This document shows, piece by piece, positions 35,357 to 45,831 of a stretch of 64,000 nucleotides of DNA. Under the pieces are notes generated by a model. It made no database searches. It had not been told where the DNA came from and saw only the letters and a program-made list of their open reading frames with translations. Made by a program: the position numbers and the translations under genes. Source of the stretch: Cryptomeria japonica. Its lineage: Eukaryota > Streptophyta > Pinopsida > Cupressales > Cupressaceae. The number at the start of each line of letters is the position of its first letter. Positions within the stretch are counted from its first letter, which is position 1. Where the stretch lies: assembly GCF_030272615.1 (NCBI RefSeq), contig NC_081415.1, positions 232,385,303 through 232,449,302 on the forward strand. Reading direction: 5' to 3'.

Positions 35357-35759
35357 CATTGATGGCAACACTCATGAGAAAAATTCAGGAATGTATCCAA
35401 AAATTAAAGTCCAAAAATCTTGCCAAAAATTGTGTCCAAAAATGTGTTATCAAAACTGTATGCCAAAAATGTATGCTCCCCCTGAGCAGATAATCTCTAC
35501 TTTTGGATTTTCTCATCTACTACTCCCCTTTTGACATCAATGACAAAGGTTGTCATTCGCTGTCAGTGGACTCCTGCCTAGATTCTTGTAGTCGGTGGGT
35601 TACAATCTGAAAAATATCTGTCAAAATCAAGTTTATACTGCCACTGAATCTTTTGTTGTCCTGTATTGCCTCTTGAGTTCTTTGAATTGTACCGGTGAGT
35701 ATGTGCATTTTCTCTTCCAATGTCTTAAGTCCAGGAACCAGAGCCTCAGAAATTTATTT

Positions 35760-38700
35760 TCACAAAGAAATGAGGTAATCTAGTTTCGGACCAAGTCTAC
35801 ATTTCAAGTCCTTTGCTTTATCCTTTATTGTCTCTTTGTCATTTTCTAACTTCTTGATTTTCTCTTCTAGATCTGCAATCTTCTTTTCTATCTCCAAAAA
35901 TGAATCTGATGTACCTATCAAATTGTCAGCAATATTATTGATCTCATCTTGTGTTTTGCTGATTTCCTTGTCTAGATCTTCTATTAAGACATTTATTTTA
36001 CAAGTGTCCCTGTACAGTTTCTTGAAGTCAAAAATTATCTCTCCAAATTCCGGTAATAGGGTATCCATTTTCTCTTTGTTCTTCTTCACAATATCCTCAA
36101 AAAATTTCTGTTTTTCTTTAATCATTCTTTCCTTAAATGTATCCTCATTTATTTGATCAACAGTCAATATGTTGCCGGTGATGAGCTTAGACAATGTGTC
36201 TAGTTGACCTAAAGAATCCTTATTATCAACAATGCACTTTGGTGCTATCAATTTAAGAATTGGAATTGTATCATCAATAGCCTTATAGGCTTGTGCATTA
36301 CATTATGTGATCTTCTTTATTGAATCCAATAAGACCTTTGTTACATTTGTAAGTCAGAATTCTACCATAGAAGTACCAGATGTCTCCCCAACTATTCTCA
36401 CAATTTCCTTGCTTCCGGTTGTAGTAATCACCTTTCTTGATTCGACATCTGGTAGGTCAGTCTGTGTTTGCATTTCTATAAGTAAAGGTTTGGGCTTTTC
36501 AGTTTGTGTCGGTGGCACTGTTTCTGTCTGAACTTGTGCCTCAACCTATTTCAATTTTGTTTTCTCTATCTGTGTCTCAAATGGTTTTTCTGAGCTTTCA
36601 ACTACCGGTTTCTCAGATGTAGTCTTAGTTTGTACTTCTATACTTTCCTTTGCCAGTTCTTTAGATGGTTTTTCAGTTTTATCTACCAGTTTCTCTACGG
36701 ATTTGTCAGTAGTATCCTCTGTCGGTTGCTCTACCTGAGTATGTTTTTCTGTGTTTATATTTGCACTTCCTTTTACCTCAATCTCAGTATCAGTTGCCGG
36801 TGACTCAATAGTCACATATTTCTTCTTATCCTCAGTGGTTTCTCTATCAACCACAACATTTACTTCCTGTGTGTCTACATTTACAGTATACAAAATTTCA
36901 GACTCAGGATTAGTATCCTCTAGTGGAGTCTCCATACTATCTGTGGCCGGTTGACTGTCAGTAGTATCTACCTGTGGAGTATCTGAAGGAGGTGGGGGCA
37001 CATTATCAATTATTTTAAGGCTTGGAGGTCCACCTACCTTACCTTTCCCCTTATCCCTATTCTTTTGATATACTTTAATAGCCTTTGGTCTAAGTAATTC
37101 TTCCTGTTTTTCTTTTTCCACAAAGAATATATCCCATGCATCTGTTGTTTCCTCAAAGACTTGTTTTACTCTACCAGCCATCAGTGCTACATGTTGGTGA
37201 GCAGTGGAGAATACTATCCGGTTTTCTTCACTGATTAGTTTATTTATTTCATCAGTTGAGTTGACTGGATGTACTGCAAGTAATTTTTCAATCTTAATTT
37301 TCTTGTCCATCTCAACAATGGCTAACCTTATAGCTTCTAATCTCCTATACAGATCATTTGGTATTTCATCAACAAATTCCATCAAAAATTTCTTGTATAT
37401 ATCTAAGTGTAAAATTACACTATTCTCTATGATTTCCTTGTCATCTGTAGATAGTGTGTTGTATATTTTGTTGATGTTCTTTAGCTTACCATCCTCTATA
37501 ATTTCACTAAGAAGTTTGTCTATTGGAGCGATATCTTGTTTCATCTTCTTCTTCTTTGGAGTCATTTTCTTTACTGGAGGCCTTACTATCTGTTGTTTTT
37601 GTCTAGTTCCCTTTGGTGTAGGAGGGGGTGCCAGTGTGGGTTTTTTTTCCTTTCTAACCTTTTAAATACTGTCGATATATCACTCTCAGAGGAAGTTCCC
37701 ACCAGTGAAAGATGAGTTTCTAGTTGAAGTGCTTCCAACTCACTTTCACTTATACCAGTTTGTCTCAAAACATCTTCCTTGATTGCCTTTATTTGTCGGG
37801 ATCCTTTCCTTACTGTTGCTTCAATTTTCTTAACCCTTTTCCTAGACTGAATTCCACTTTCAATTGTTTCAGCATTTCCAAAAACTTTCTCAGTGGGTTC
37901 CTTGGGTGCTTCAAGGAGGGATTTTGCATAAGTTTCAATAATATTGTCATCTGTTTCATAGCCCATTTTAGTTAACTAGATAGTTCTAGGGATAACTGCC
38001 TCCATCCAAATTTCATCTTTCCTAATTACAAAACAAATTTCTTTCTGATATTTGTCCACAATAGCTTGTGATAGTCTTACTCTAGTTTTCATTCGAGCCT
38101 TCAATGCTTGGAAATGTTCATTTAAGTTTTTCTCCCGATTTTCTCCCATATTGTTCAATAGATCCAACAATTGTTTTCCTACCGGTATATCAAAACCAAA
38201 ATATCTTGCACCAATACGAGGTACTTGTTTTGTTATGTACAACATTAGACAAACAAGCAAATTTTCAAATCTGAATGTTCCTTTCTTATCTCTTTTAATC
38301 TTTCCCAGATTGTCTATCAATTCATCTTTGAGCCATTCACATACATCTATTCTTGCATTATCATTAACCATGTCATAGGCACTTTTGATACGTAGGCTAG
38401 AAACTAAGTTCAACCTATTTGCATGTGTAGCTTTATATCCTAAGATCATACTGATAAATTTGACATTGATGTCTTTTACATCGTTTACCCTTAGAGACCT
38501 TTTGTCGAATGTTGCACCGGTTAGGTTTATCACTATGTCATTTGAGACCTTTGTTCTGTCAGGTCTGCTACCGGTGGAAGGTAACCCTGTTACAGCTTTT
38601 ACCACTTCTTTTGTGATTTTATGAATTGAGTCCAACCAGAAGAATTCACCATGTACTCTACCTAGAACAATTCTTATGATATCCTCAAGAAAATATGGGA

Positions 38701-39010
38701 CACTAAGGATTTCAGTAAAACCTAGGGTTTCCACTATCTTGTGTTCCAGCTTGAAATTTCCATCTACATCACAAATCACAGTCCTATACATATTTTTGAT
38801 CTCATCATCACCTAATTCCTCTATATGACAATGTATATACATCCTAGGGTCTTCAACATATACAACTCCCTTAGGAATTTGAGAAAATGCACCTATGCTA
38901 TCATCTTTCTTCGCAATTTCAGGAACCAGTTTGAATACGGGTCTAGGGTGCTTAAAAACCTCAACAACAGTAGGGTTTGCAATAAATTTAGGAGTGGATG
39001 AAGATGCCAT
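35760..39010 (-). pseudogene. ORF2 of pol-less element, copy 2 (~1,080 codons, unknown function)
   Basis: ATG at 39008-39010 (MASSSTPKFIANPTVVEVFK). Residues 1-345 are open and conserved with copy 1: VYVEDPRMYIHCHIEEL, FWLDSIHKITKEVVKAVTGL, LTGATFDKRSLRVNDVKDIN and KDEIWMEAVIPRTI. A single stop follows, then MGYETDDNIIETYAKSLLEA and KRVKKIEATVRKGSRQ. A frameshift lies at a T8 run (37641-37648). The frame then continues through a basic KKKKMK segment, the coiled-coil/globular part (KLLSEIIEDGKLKNINKIYN, WDIFFVEKEKQEELLRPK), a long Thr/Glu/Lys-rich tail with SEKP/TEKP repeats and, after a few stops, a second coiled coil (36251-35760). No known catalytic motif, signal peptide or membrane span was seen. 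Function unknown; a structural or nucleic-acid-associated role is only a guess. Confidence 0.7.
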
Positions 39011-39355
39011 AGCTATAAATACCTCAATCTTCCTTAAGGATGAATGCTTGGATGAGTTGCTTCACTTCTTCACTAAGAATGCCTTCGTTTGGGATTTTTT
39101 TGCGCTCTCGAAGATTTGAATGCTCGGTGAATAAAAAAGGAGCCAAAACACTTGCTTTATAATGTTATTTTCTCCAACTACCGCATTTAATGCTTGCCAG
39201 TTAAAACTCAACTTAACTCATCTACCGGTATAGAAGTAATTTCAACTTCTTACCATCAACCAAGGGAATAATAGCATGTTTTTCATTTTGTTGCTAAACC
39301 CCCAAAGGATTTTCCTTCAATTAGATGAAGAGTCTCTTGCTGGTGAAGTGATACT

Positions 39356-40428
39356 CTATTCTGCCAGTGGAGGAGTATTCCCATCAGCATTCTGATCTGA
39401 CTTTCTAATCCATTGTTTTGATAATTCTTGCTTTACCTCTTCAACCTTTTTTTTACCTTTCAAACTAGGACCTTTGTTATTTGTTGGTGATGCCTTACTT
39501 CTACAAAATTTAGCAATATATCCAATCTTGTGATAGGCATAACAAGTCACATTGTTCTTCTGAATAGCTTTCCCATATCCTATGCCGATATGTGTTCTGC
39601 ATTGGTTAGATAAGTGTCCAAATCTTCCACAAGTATAACATCTTACATTCATTCTGCAATTTTCTGAATTATGACCAACTTTGTTGCATTTAGAACATTG
39701 ACTAGTGGGTGTATTAGTGTTCTGATAATTTCTAGATCTATAGTGATTTTCTCTATGACCATACTTGTTATAGTTAAAAAATTTCCCATTAAATTTGTAA
39801 GCAGTAGGTTGCCTTACCAGTTTGCTATGATCATGATTGTTTGTAGTACCAGAGCTTTCACCAATTTCAAAGCCAAGGCCATTTGTATCACCATTAGGTT
39901 TCTGATTGTTCAACATGTCATCAAGTTCCTCCAAACTTTTCTTGAATTTCTCCTTGTGTTGATTTGCAGTAGCTAATTCATTTTCCAAGAAGTCCTTTTG
40001 TCTCATGAGTTTAGTTTTATCATGCTCTAAGTGAATTAGATCTGTCTTTAGCATATCATTCTCATGACTGAGTCTAATATTTTCATTAGCTACATCATTC
40101 AGTCTTCTAGTCAAGTCATCTTCATTTTTCTTTCTATCTTCAATTTCTTTACAAAATCTCATAGTCATATCCTGCATCTCATTCTTTGTTGTACTGTTTT
40201 CTTGTCTTAGCTTGTTTACCAGATCATTAAGAGTTTCCTTTTCATCATTCTCATTCTTCATCTTTTCACAAAGTTCTCTTCTCTTGTTCCTTGCAATAGT
40301 AAGATTTTCTTGAAGTGCTTAAATAATATCCTGAGCAGCCTTCAGATCATCTTCAAGTTTGATATCTTCACCTTTTTTGCATCATAGTCTGAAAGAGCTA
40401 TTTCCAATTGCTTTCTCAAGTTTTCCAT
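39356..40428 (-). pseudogene. Gag-like coiled-coil/zinc-knuckle protein, copy 2
   Basis: Starts at ATG 40426-40428 (MENLRKQLEIALSDYDAK), with a frameshift before 40261. Open from 40261 to 39356: a long coiled coil (TNKMRQ-like heptads, LENELATANQHKEKFKKSLE) then four knuckles. Knuckles 2 and 3 are intact (CSKCNKVGHNSENC, CYTCGRFGHLSNQC); 1 and 4 have lost cysteines or His (FFNYNKYGHRENHY, CYAYHKIGYIAKFC). The end differs from copy 1: KQELSKQWIRKSDQ continues to a natural stop at 39356. Confidence 0.78.
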
Positions 40429-40485
40429 CTCTATCGGTGTCAAGATCTTCCTCAAGCCATTAAGCTTTTGAAAATAGAGGACCAC

Positions 40486-40498
40486 GCTCTGATGCTAA
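40486..40498 (-). other. Primer-binding site, copy 2
   Basis: Minus-strand TTAGCATCAGAGC, iMet-type with two changes, next to LTR end CTAACA. Confidence 0.8.
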
Positions 40499-40499
40499 T

Positions 40500-41273
40500 T
40501 GTTAGGATTCCCAAAGATACTGAGAGGGGGGGGTGAATCAGTATCTGATTGGTAGGTTAATTTTCTTGACTTATAACATGAAAAGCATATTAAAACTGTG
40601 TACCGTTAAACCAGAAATAATGTAGCAAATAAGAACAATAATCACAACATGAAAAGCACACCATAACACAATGTTTTAATGAGGAAACCCAGTGTGGAAA
40701 AATCCTCGGTGGGATTTGTGACTCACAATATTCGCTTACTGGCCAATAAGGGAATATTACTCTTACAATATGGGGCCTGCACATGCAGGAAGGCCAAGTG
40801 CCTAGAGCTCATTGCTCAATTACAAAGGAAGTCACATGACTTACAAAAATGGATTATACAAATCCAATGTCATGTACTGCTTCAGATTAGCATCTGCTAT
40901 GTCAGATTCAGTACCGGTTTAAGCTCTACTACATACATAAACCCTTATCCAATAATTCACATATTAGGTCTACTATTATATTTCCATACTTCGCATCCTA
41001 AATGATCTACAATGATCTCATACATATATGAGTCATATTACAATCCACCATGTCGGCTTATAAAGATTTTACAATTAATTATAAAATATATATACAAAAA
41101 ATTCCTATCAGCCAAGGTGTTGGTAATCTTCCTTTTCAGTGCTGGTGTTCTGTGTGTCGGTGTAGAGTATGTCGGTGTCGATGCCTGTCGATATCATAAG
41201 ATTGCAAGGTTGCCATCAATGACAATACCTTCAATCAACTACAATTTCTCATTGGAGTGTGCATTTGCCAATA
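40500..41273 (-). repeat. 5' LTR of pol-less element copy 2
   Basis: 774 bp. GTCGGT cores at 41156-41161 and 41171-41176 lie upstream of a TATATG TATA-like box near 41025-41040 on the minus strand. GTGGG-ATTTGTGA-CTCAC hairpin near 40720, one arm base changed. Confidence 0.85.
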
Positions 41274-41416
41274 GTCTATGTTCCATACTTTTTTGACCAC
41301 TTTTCCAAGGGGTCATATTTACACCCTAAGCGTTATTGGGGCAATACTAGGGCAGGAATTTTTTTTCGTTTTCTTTGAAACAACATCGTTTTGACATTGT
41401 TTTAAAGAGAGGAAAA
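41274..41416 (+). other. End of Tat-like internal region with polypurine tract
   Basis: Resumes the sequence broken at 34563. Ends TTAAAGAGAGGAAAA immediately before an LTR start TGTAGACAC, the expected polypurine tract of a plus-strand gypsy element. Confidence 0.65.
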
Positions 41417-42480
41417 TGTAGACACAAAAATGTCTCATTGATCAGGAACTAATTATTACTCTTTATTAGTTAAATAATTTCTTAATTATTTAATTAATTT
41501 AATTAATCTTATTCTTCTAAATTCACATTTCTTCATTATCTTACTAATTATCCTATTTCAATTTCTATCATCATTTAATCATTTGACCTCCTCTTAATAA
41601 TTAATTAAATATTTATTATTGAGTTAATTATGATTTTAATTTTATTGATTAAATAATCTTTATTATTTAATTAAATTCAATAATTTCTTCAAATTATTTA
41701 ATTAGTTAATTAATTCTTCTAATTCAAATTCAAATTCATATTCTTCCAATTTTGTCTAATTTCAAATACATGTGCATTTCAATTTCATGATTTCAAAAAA
41801 CAAATTGAATTCCTAAATCAAGTTTGCATGAATTCAAAGATCAAGTTGAATTTAAATAAAATCAAAATTCAATTAGCATTCAAAAATCAAATTGAGTTTT
41901 CAAGTCAAGTTCTAAATATATTCAAAAACCAAATTGAATTATAAAAATTCATTATCATGCAAAGATTAAATTGAATTTCTAAATCAAGTTAAAAAGCATG
42001 CAGGATGGAATTGAATTTCAATAAAATATCCTGCAACACATGTTAAATTAATCAATTCAATTAATTTATTAATTAAATCATTCATTCAAATTCCAAATTA
42101 TCTCCAATCATTCTTTTTTAATCTTCCAGTCAACTTTTTCTACATAAAGCTTTCTTTGTCATCAATCAGTTAACAGTTCAATCTATTGAATTGATCAATT
42201 CAATTAATTGATTAATTAAATCTTTTTATCAATTATGCTCCAATCATTATTTTTCATCTAACTTCTTTCTCAATCAATTGACTCTTTTATATTCAATCTA
42301 TTCATTTATCAATTCAATTTATTGAGTTCCACCTCCAAATCAACAGTTCAACTATCATTAAACATGTGAGCTCACTTGAGTTCCACCTCTCATTCAATCC
42401 TCTCCTAAAATCTATAAATTTAGCATCAATTCTACATTTTCAACAATCACCAACAATCATGAACTTCGAAATCTTGTGTC
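41417..42480 (+). repeat. 3' LTR of Tat-like gypsy element
   Basis: Starts TGTAGACACAAAAATG after the polypurine tract. Extremely rich in TTAATTAATT and AAATTGAATT words. TATA box TCTATAAATT at 42411-42420. The right end was not resolved, so 42480 is approximate. Similar composition and start to the Tat LTR at 52560, but not the same family. Confidence 0.55.
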
Positions 42481-42845
42481 ATTTGTAGGTTAGTAGCACA
42501 ATATTTGAGAGCCATCACACTACAAGAAGCAGAAGAACAATGGAAACAATTTGCATCTATGTATCAGGGGGTTTTACTTGAATAATTTACATCCTTGTTG
42601 TTCTGATTAATATGAAAAGCACGTTTTAAGGACCTGAAACCTTTAACATAGAAGCGTAAGATAGTTCATCGAAAAGCATCCAGACCAGCATTGAAACATC
42701 TTACAAAAAGACTGATAAAAAGGCCAGTAAATCGAACAGATAGCTAAAGAAAGGAACAACAAAGCGAAAAAACTAGAGAAGAGACAAAAAGACAAATAAC
42801 AACTATAAAGACTTAAGAAGATTAGTCACCTTGTTGACCAGCTGT

Positions 42846-44530
42846 TCATAGTTTGGTGAAGCAACTTTGAGTTTCTTCCATATCTTTGCTTGGCTTCTTC
42901 TCCTTCTTTTTGCCTCTGGTCCTCATTCTAGGTCCTTGCACTTCTCCCATACCTTCAATGTTAGGTTCTAGCTCCAAGGAATCCATCTCGTTCTCCATTT
43001 TGTTGATGAGAATTTTGGTATTGTTGGCCAAGGCCTTCAAAATGCTATAGCTTTGTTCAGAAATACTTTTGAGGCATTTTTCAATTTTGTTGAATTTGTT
43101 GTCAGTTTCCGCCATTCTCTAGTCCGTAGCATTTCTATTAGTTTTTATCTCTGACACGACCTTCTCAATTTGCTCAAACCTAGGGTTGAAGGAATCTTTG
43201 ATCTCTTCAGCTCTGGCAATAGTTTTGCTCAAGTCCTCAACATATTCTGCCATTGATTTGCCTTCATCAATACTGATTGTCTCCAGAATTTGGACCCTGT
43301 GGCTCAGCTTCTTATTATCCTCCACAACTTTCTTGTAACCGTTAATTAACCAATCGATGGTGTCCACAAACCCTTTCAAACCCTTAGTGGGAGGATTTGA
43401 GGGGGGGGGGGGTTCTCTCCAGGATTGTCTTGTTCATTTTTGGGGATGTCGCCACTAGTGATCTTATCAACATTTCCACCAGCCCTCTGAACAAAACCTT
43501 CCCCTATGATCTCCTCCATTTTCTGGTCAATGTCAGGATCCTTTCTCTGCACTTTATCCTCCAATTCCATTTCATAATCTTCCTTCCTCTTTTGTTTGTT
43601 CCTTATCTTAATGGAAGATTTAGTTTTCTTTTTCTGAGGAGACTGTGGTTCATCCTTCTCTAAATCCTCAGAGTCCTCCGAGGAGGAGGATGAGTGGATT
43701 TGGAAAACTTTTTATTTAGTTTTTTTCTTACCCTTAGACGGGGAGGACTTGGTACTCGCCTATTTTCTTTTCTTACCAATTTTGGCTTCAGAGTCTTCCA
43801 AACTCTCCTCTGACTCACTCATTGAATCACTTTTAGATTCCTCATCCATAGAGAAACCAGAATCCGACCCTTCCTCCTTAGACTCAGAGATAGAAGGCTA
43901 GGGATGGGCAATTTGGTTGGCTTTTAGATGGTCATAAATTAACACCATAAGACCTTGATGCATAGCTGTATCACCCTTAGGGTTCTCTCTATGGGATTTA
44001 ATGGTAGACTTCATTGAACACAATAGGAAATATGGAATATTAACTTTTTCATCATACCTTAAATGATTAAGCAATACAAAATGATAGCCATACACTTTTG
44101 TGAATCTTCCATCCAAGGTAATGTAACACATAATAGCAAACAAAACCTCCCCCCATGGCTTAAAAAATTCCCTAGGTAGGTAGTAGGTTTTACTTAGCTT
44201 TACCAAGCATTTCTTCTCCTTTGCTATCTCGGGGTATCTCTCAATTGCCTCCTTGCTCGGTTTTATGTCTCTATAGTAATTTCTTCCTTCCTTGCGAAGA
44301 CCCGTGACCTGAGCTATGAGGTCTTCATCAATGGAGATTGTTTGATCTCCCATCTTCAGGGTGCCCTTCATCCAATTTTTATAGAAAAAAATAGTGATTG
44401 TGGCATCCCTCCCATGGAGCCTCTCCATAAACTTCATAAACTCGCCCTTCTACAAGATGTTCCAAATAACATCCTTTTGTTTCCAGTCCTTACAGTTGTT
44501 GGGTTCATAGCGGTGTCTATTTCCTCCCAT
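42846..44530 (-). pseudogene. Unknown coiled-coil protein with VTGL motif
   Basis: A frame of about 560 codons from ATG 44528-44530 (MGGNRHRYEPNNCKDWKQKD), with a TAG after 26 codons. The globular N-terminal ~210 residues include RLHGRDATITIFFYKNWMKG, ISIDEDLIAQVTGLRKEGRN and YYLPREFFKPWGEVLFAIMC. Then a Ser/Glu/Asp-rich acidic linker with basic patches (KKKTKSSIKIRNKQKRK), a frameshift at a G12 run (43401-43412), and two coiled coils (43379-42850). It ends KGKKKEKKPSKDMEETQSCF-like. Four or so stops break it. I do not recognise the family; the arrangement (globular VTGL domain, acidic/basic linker, coiled coil) parallels ORF2 of the pol-less copia elements. Which element carried it is unclear. 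Confidence 0.6.
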
Positions 44531-44769
44531 TTTTTTGCATGTCAAAATAGAAGGTCGAGAGTTGCAGAGAGCTATAGGAAAGAAATTTCTCGAAGTGACC
44601 ACATATACCTAGAAAGTATGGGAAAAAGTGGCGTTTGTCTTGTAATAAATGGAACTGACATAATGATAATTACTCATATCCCTCCTATTAATTCGTTTAA
44701 TCATTATTTTGTCCATTTATGATCTTTGGGGTACTATTATATCGATCCATCAAAATGATCGATCTAACA

Positions 44770-45195
44770 TCTTTGAGGAGACCCTCTTCACCCTTCTAGG
44801 TAACCATTTTGTTGTGATTGACCGCCACATTGGTTGCCCAGTCAGTTGGACCATTAGCTTCACGATAAATGTGGGAAATAAAGCATTTCTTGAAGGTGTT
44901 GATTAGGTCTCTAGCATCCTTTATTATGTTGTTGATGGTCCATGAAGGCTATGAAGTTCCTTTTAGGCACTTGATGATGTTATTAGAGTCCCCCTCAATC
45001 CATAGATAGGGACAGTTCCATCTTTTAGCTAGGAGAATGCCTTGAAGAGCACCTATAGCTTCCACCAAGTGGTTAGTTTGGCAACCTATAGGAACAAAAA
45101 TCATTTCCTTACAACTGCCATTTTCATCTTTGAGAATTCCACCACATCCCGCTAGGCCAAAATTACCTTTGGTAGCTCCTTTACATCCTTGTTAT
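44770..45195 (-). pseudogene. LINE-type RNase H fragment
   Basis: Minus-strand translation gives GNFGLAGCGGILKDENGSCK, IGCQTNHLVEAIGALQGILL, YLWIEGDSNNIIKCL and, after one stop, SHIYREANGPTDWATNVAV. These are the DxG...TN...E...EGDS...REAN..D blocks of the RNase H found at the C-terminus of plant L1-type LINEs; the first Asp is replaced. No RT or endonuclease remains. Confidence 0.7.
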
Positions 45196-45372
45196 CTTGG
45201 AATATTTCATTGATATTTACTAGAATTCATTAATTAGATAGGGATTCATGATTTCCTATTATTCTAATTAATTATGATGAATTTTACTGAGTTACAAGGA
45301 TTATGTAGAGGTTTAGTACTATATGGAGGATTGGGATTATGGATTGAGGGATTAGGATTACGGCTTGGAGAG

Positions 45373-45831
45373 CTATGGTGTAAGTGACTTGGATGGAGAT
45401 TGGGATGTGGATGGGTGGAAAGATAGAAGCATACATATTGGATCAGAGCGGTATGTGGATGAGGGATAATATGAAGACATGGGTGGGGAATAAGATGGAT
45501 TTCCCTTGTTAAAGGTAGGGGAAGGATAAGTGATGTGAGATGGACTGGGATTGGGTATAATGTGCAGAGGTGAATTAGATGGGGATATGGTAGATGGATG
45601 TGATGTTATTTGATTTACCCAATAAGTGGGTTGGAGTGGGAGACACAAATGGGTGGAAGTTGGATAAATTTGAGGCATGCATGAGTTGGATGGGCATGAT
45701 TGATAGGGTGATCCTTGAACTTCCATGAGAATTTTCTCATACCAAGCTCTGATATTTAGATTTTGGATTTGGGTTGGAGAAGGTATTTGATGAGGATTGA
45801 GATCAAGAAGTTAAACTCTTTGGGAAGCCAT
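45373..45831 (-). pseudogene. Start of gag-like frame, minus-strand gypsy element
   Basis: ATG at 45829-45831 opens MASQRV (stop) LLDLNPHQIPSPTQIQNLNI, then a Pro/Ser/Tyr-rich run (YSPPMSSYYPSSTYRSDP) to 45373. No capsid motif is reached before the LINE fragment. Its placement some kilobases downstream of a minus-strand gypsy LTR (48650-49849) is the main reason for calling it gag. Confidence 0.35.

Larger units (their letters stand above)
34564..41273 (-). mobile_element. Pol-less copia-type LTR retrotransposon, copy 2
   Basis: Same family and order as 1890-8562: LTR, primer site, zinc-knuckle gag-like frame, long ORF2, polypurine tract, LTR, all minus strand. GTCTA (34559-34563) and GTCTA (41274-41278) look like a 5-bp target duplication. 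The outer LTR tips have decayed (TATTTTAGG and CCAATA) while the inner tips are intact (TGTTAGG at 40500, GCCAACA at 35342). No protease, integrase, RT or RNase H is present. Coding regions are less damaged than in copy 1. Confidence 0.85.

Noticed and set aside
35760-39010. ORF2 as an envelope-like protein of a Sirevirus
   Set aside because: Sireviruses place such a frame after pol; here there is no pol, and no signal peptide or membrane span is visible.
45735-45765. TATCAGAGC resembling an iMet primer site on the minus strand
   Set aside because: It falls inside the gag-like frame that starts upstream at 45831, and no LTR end precedes it.
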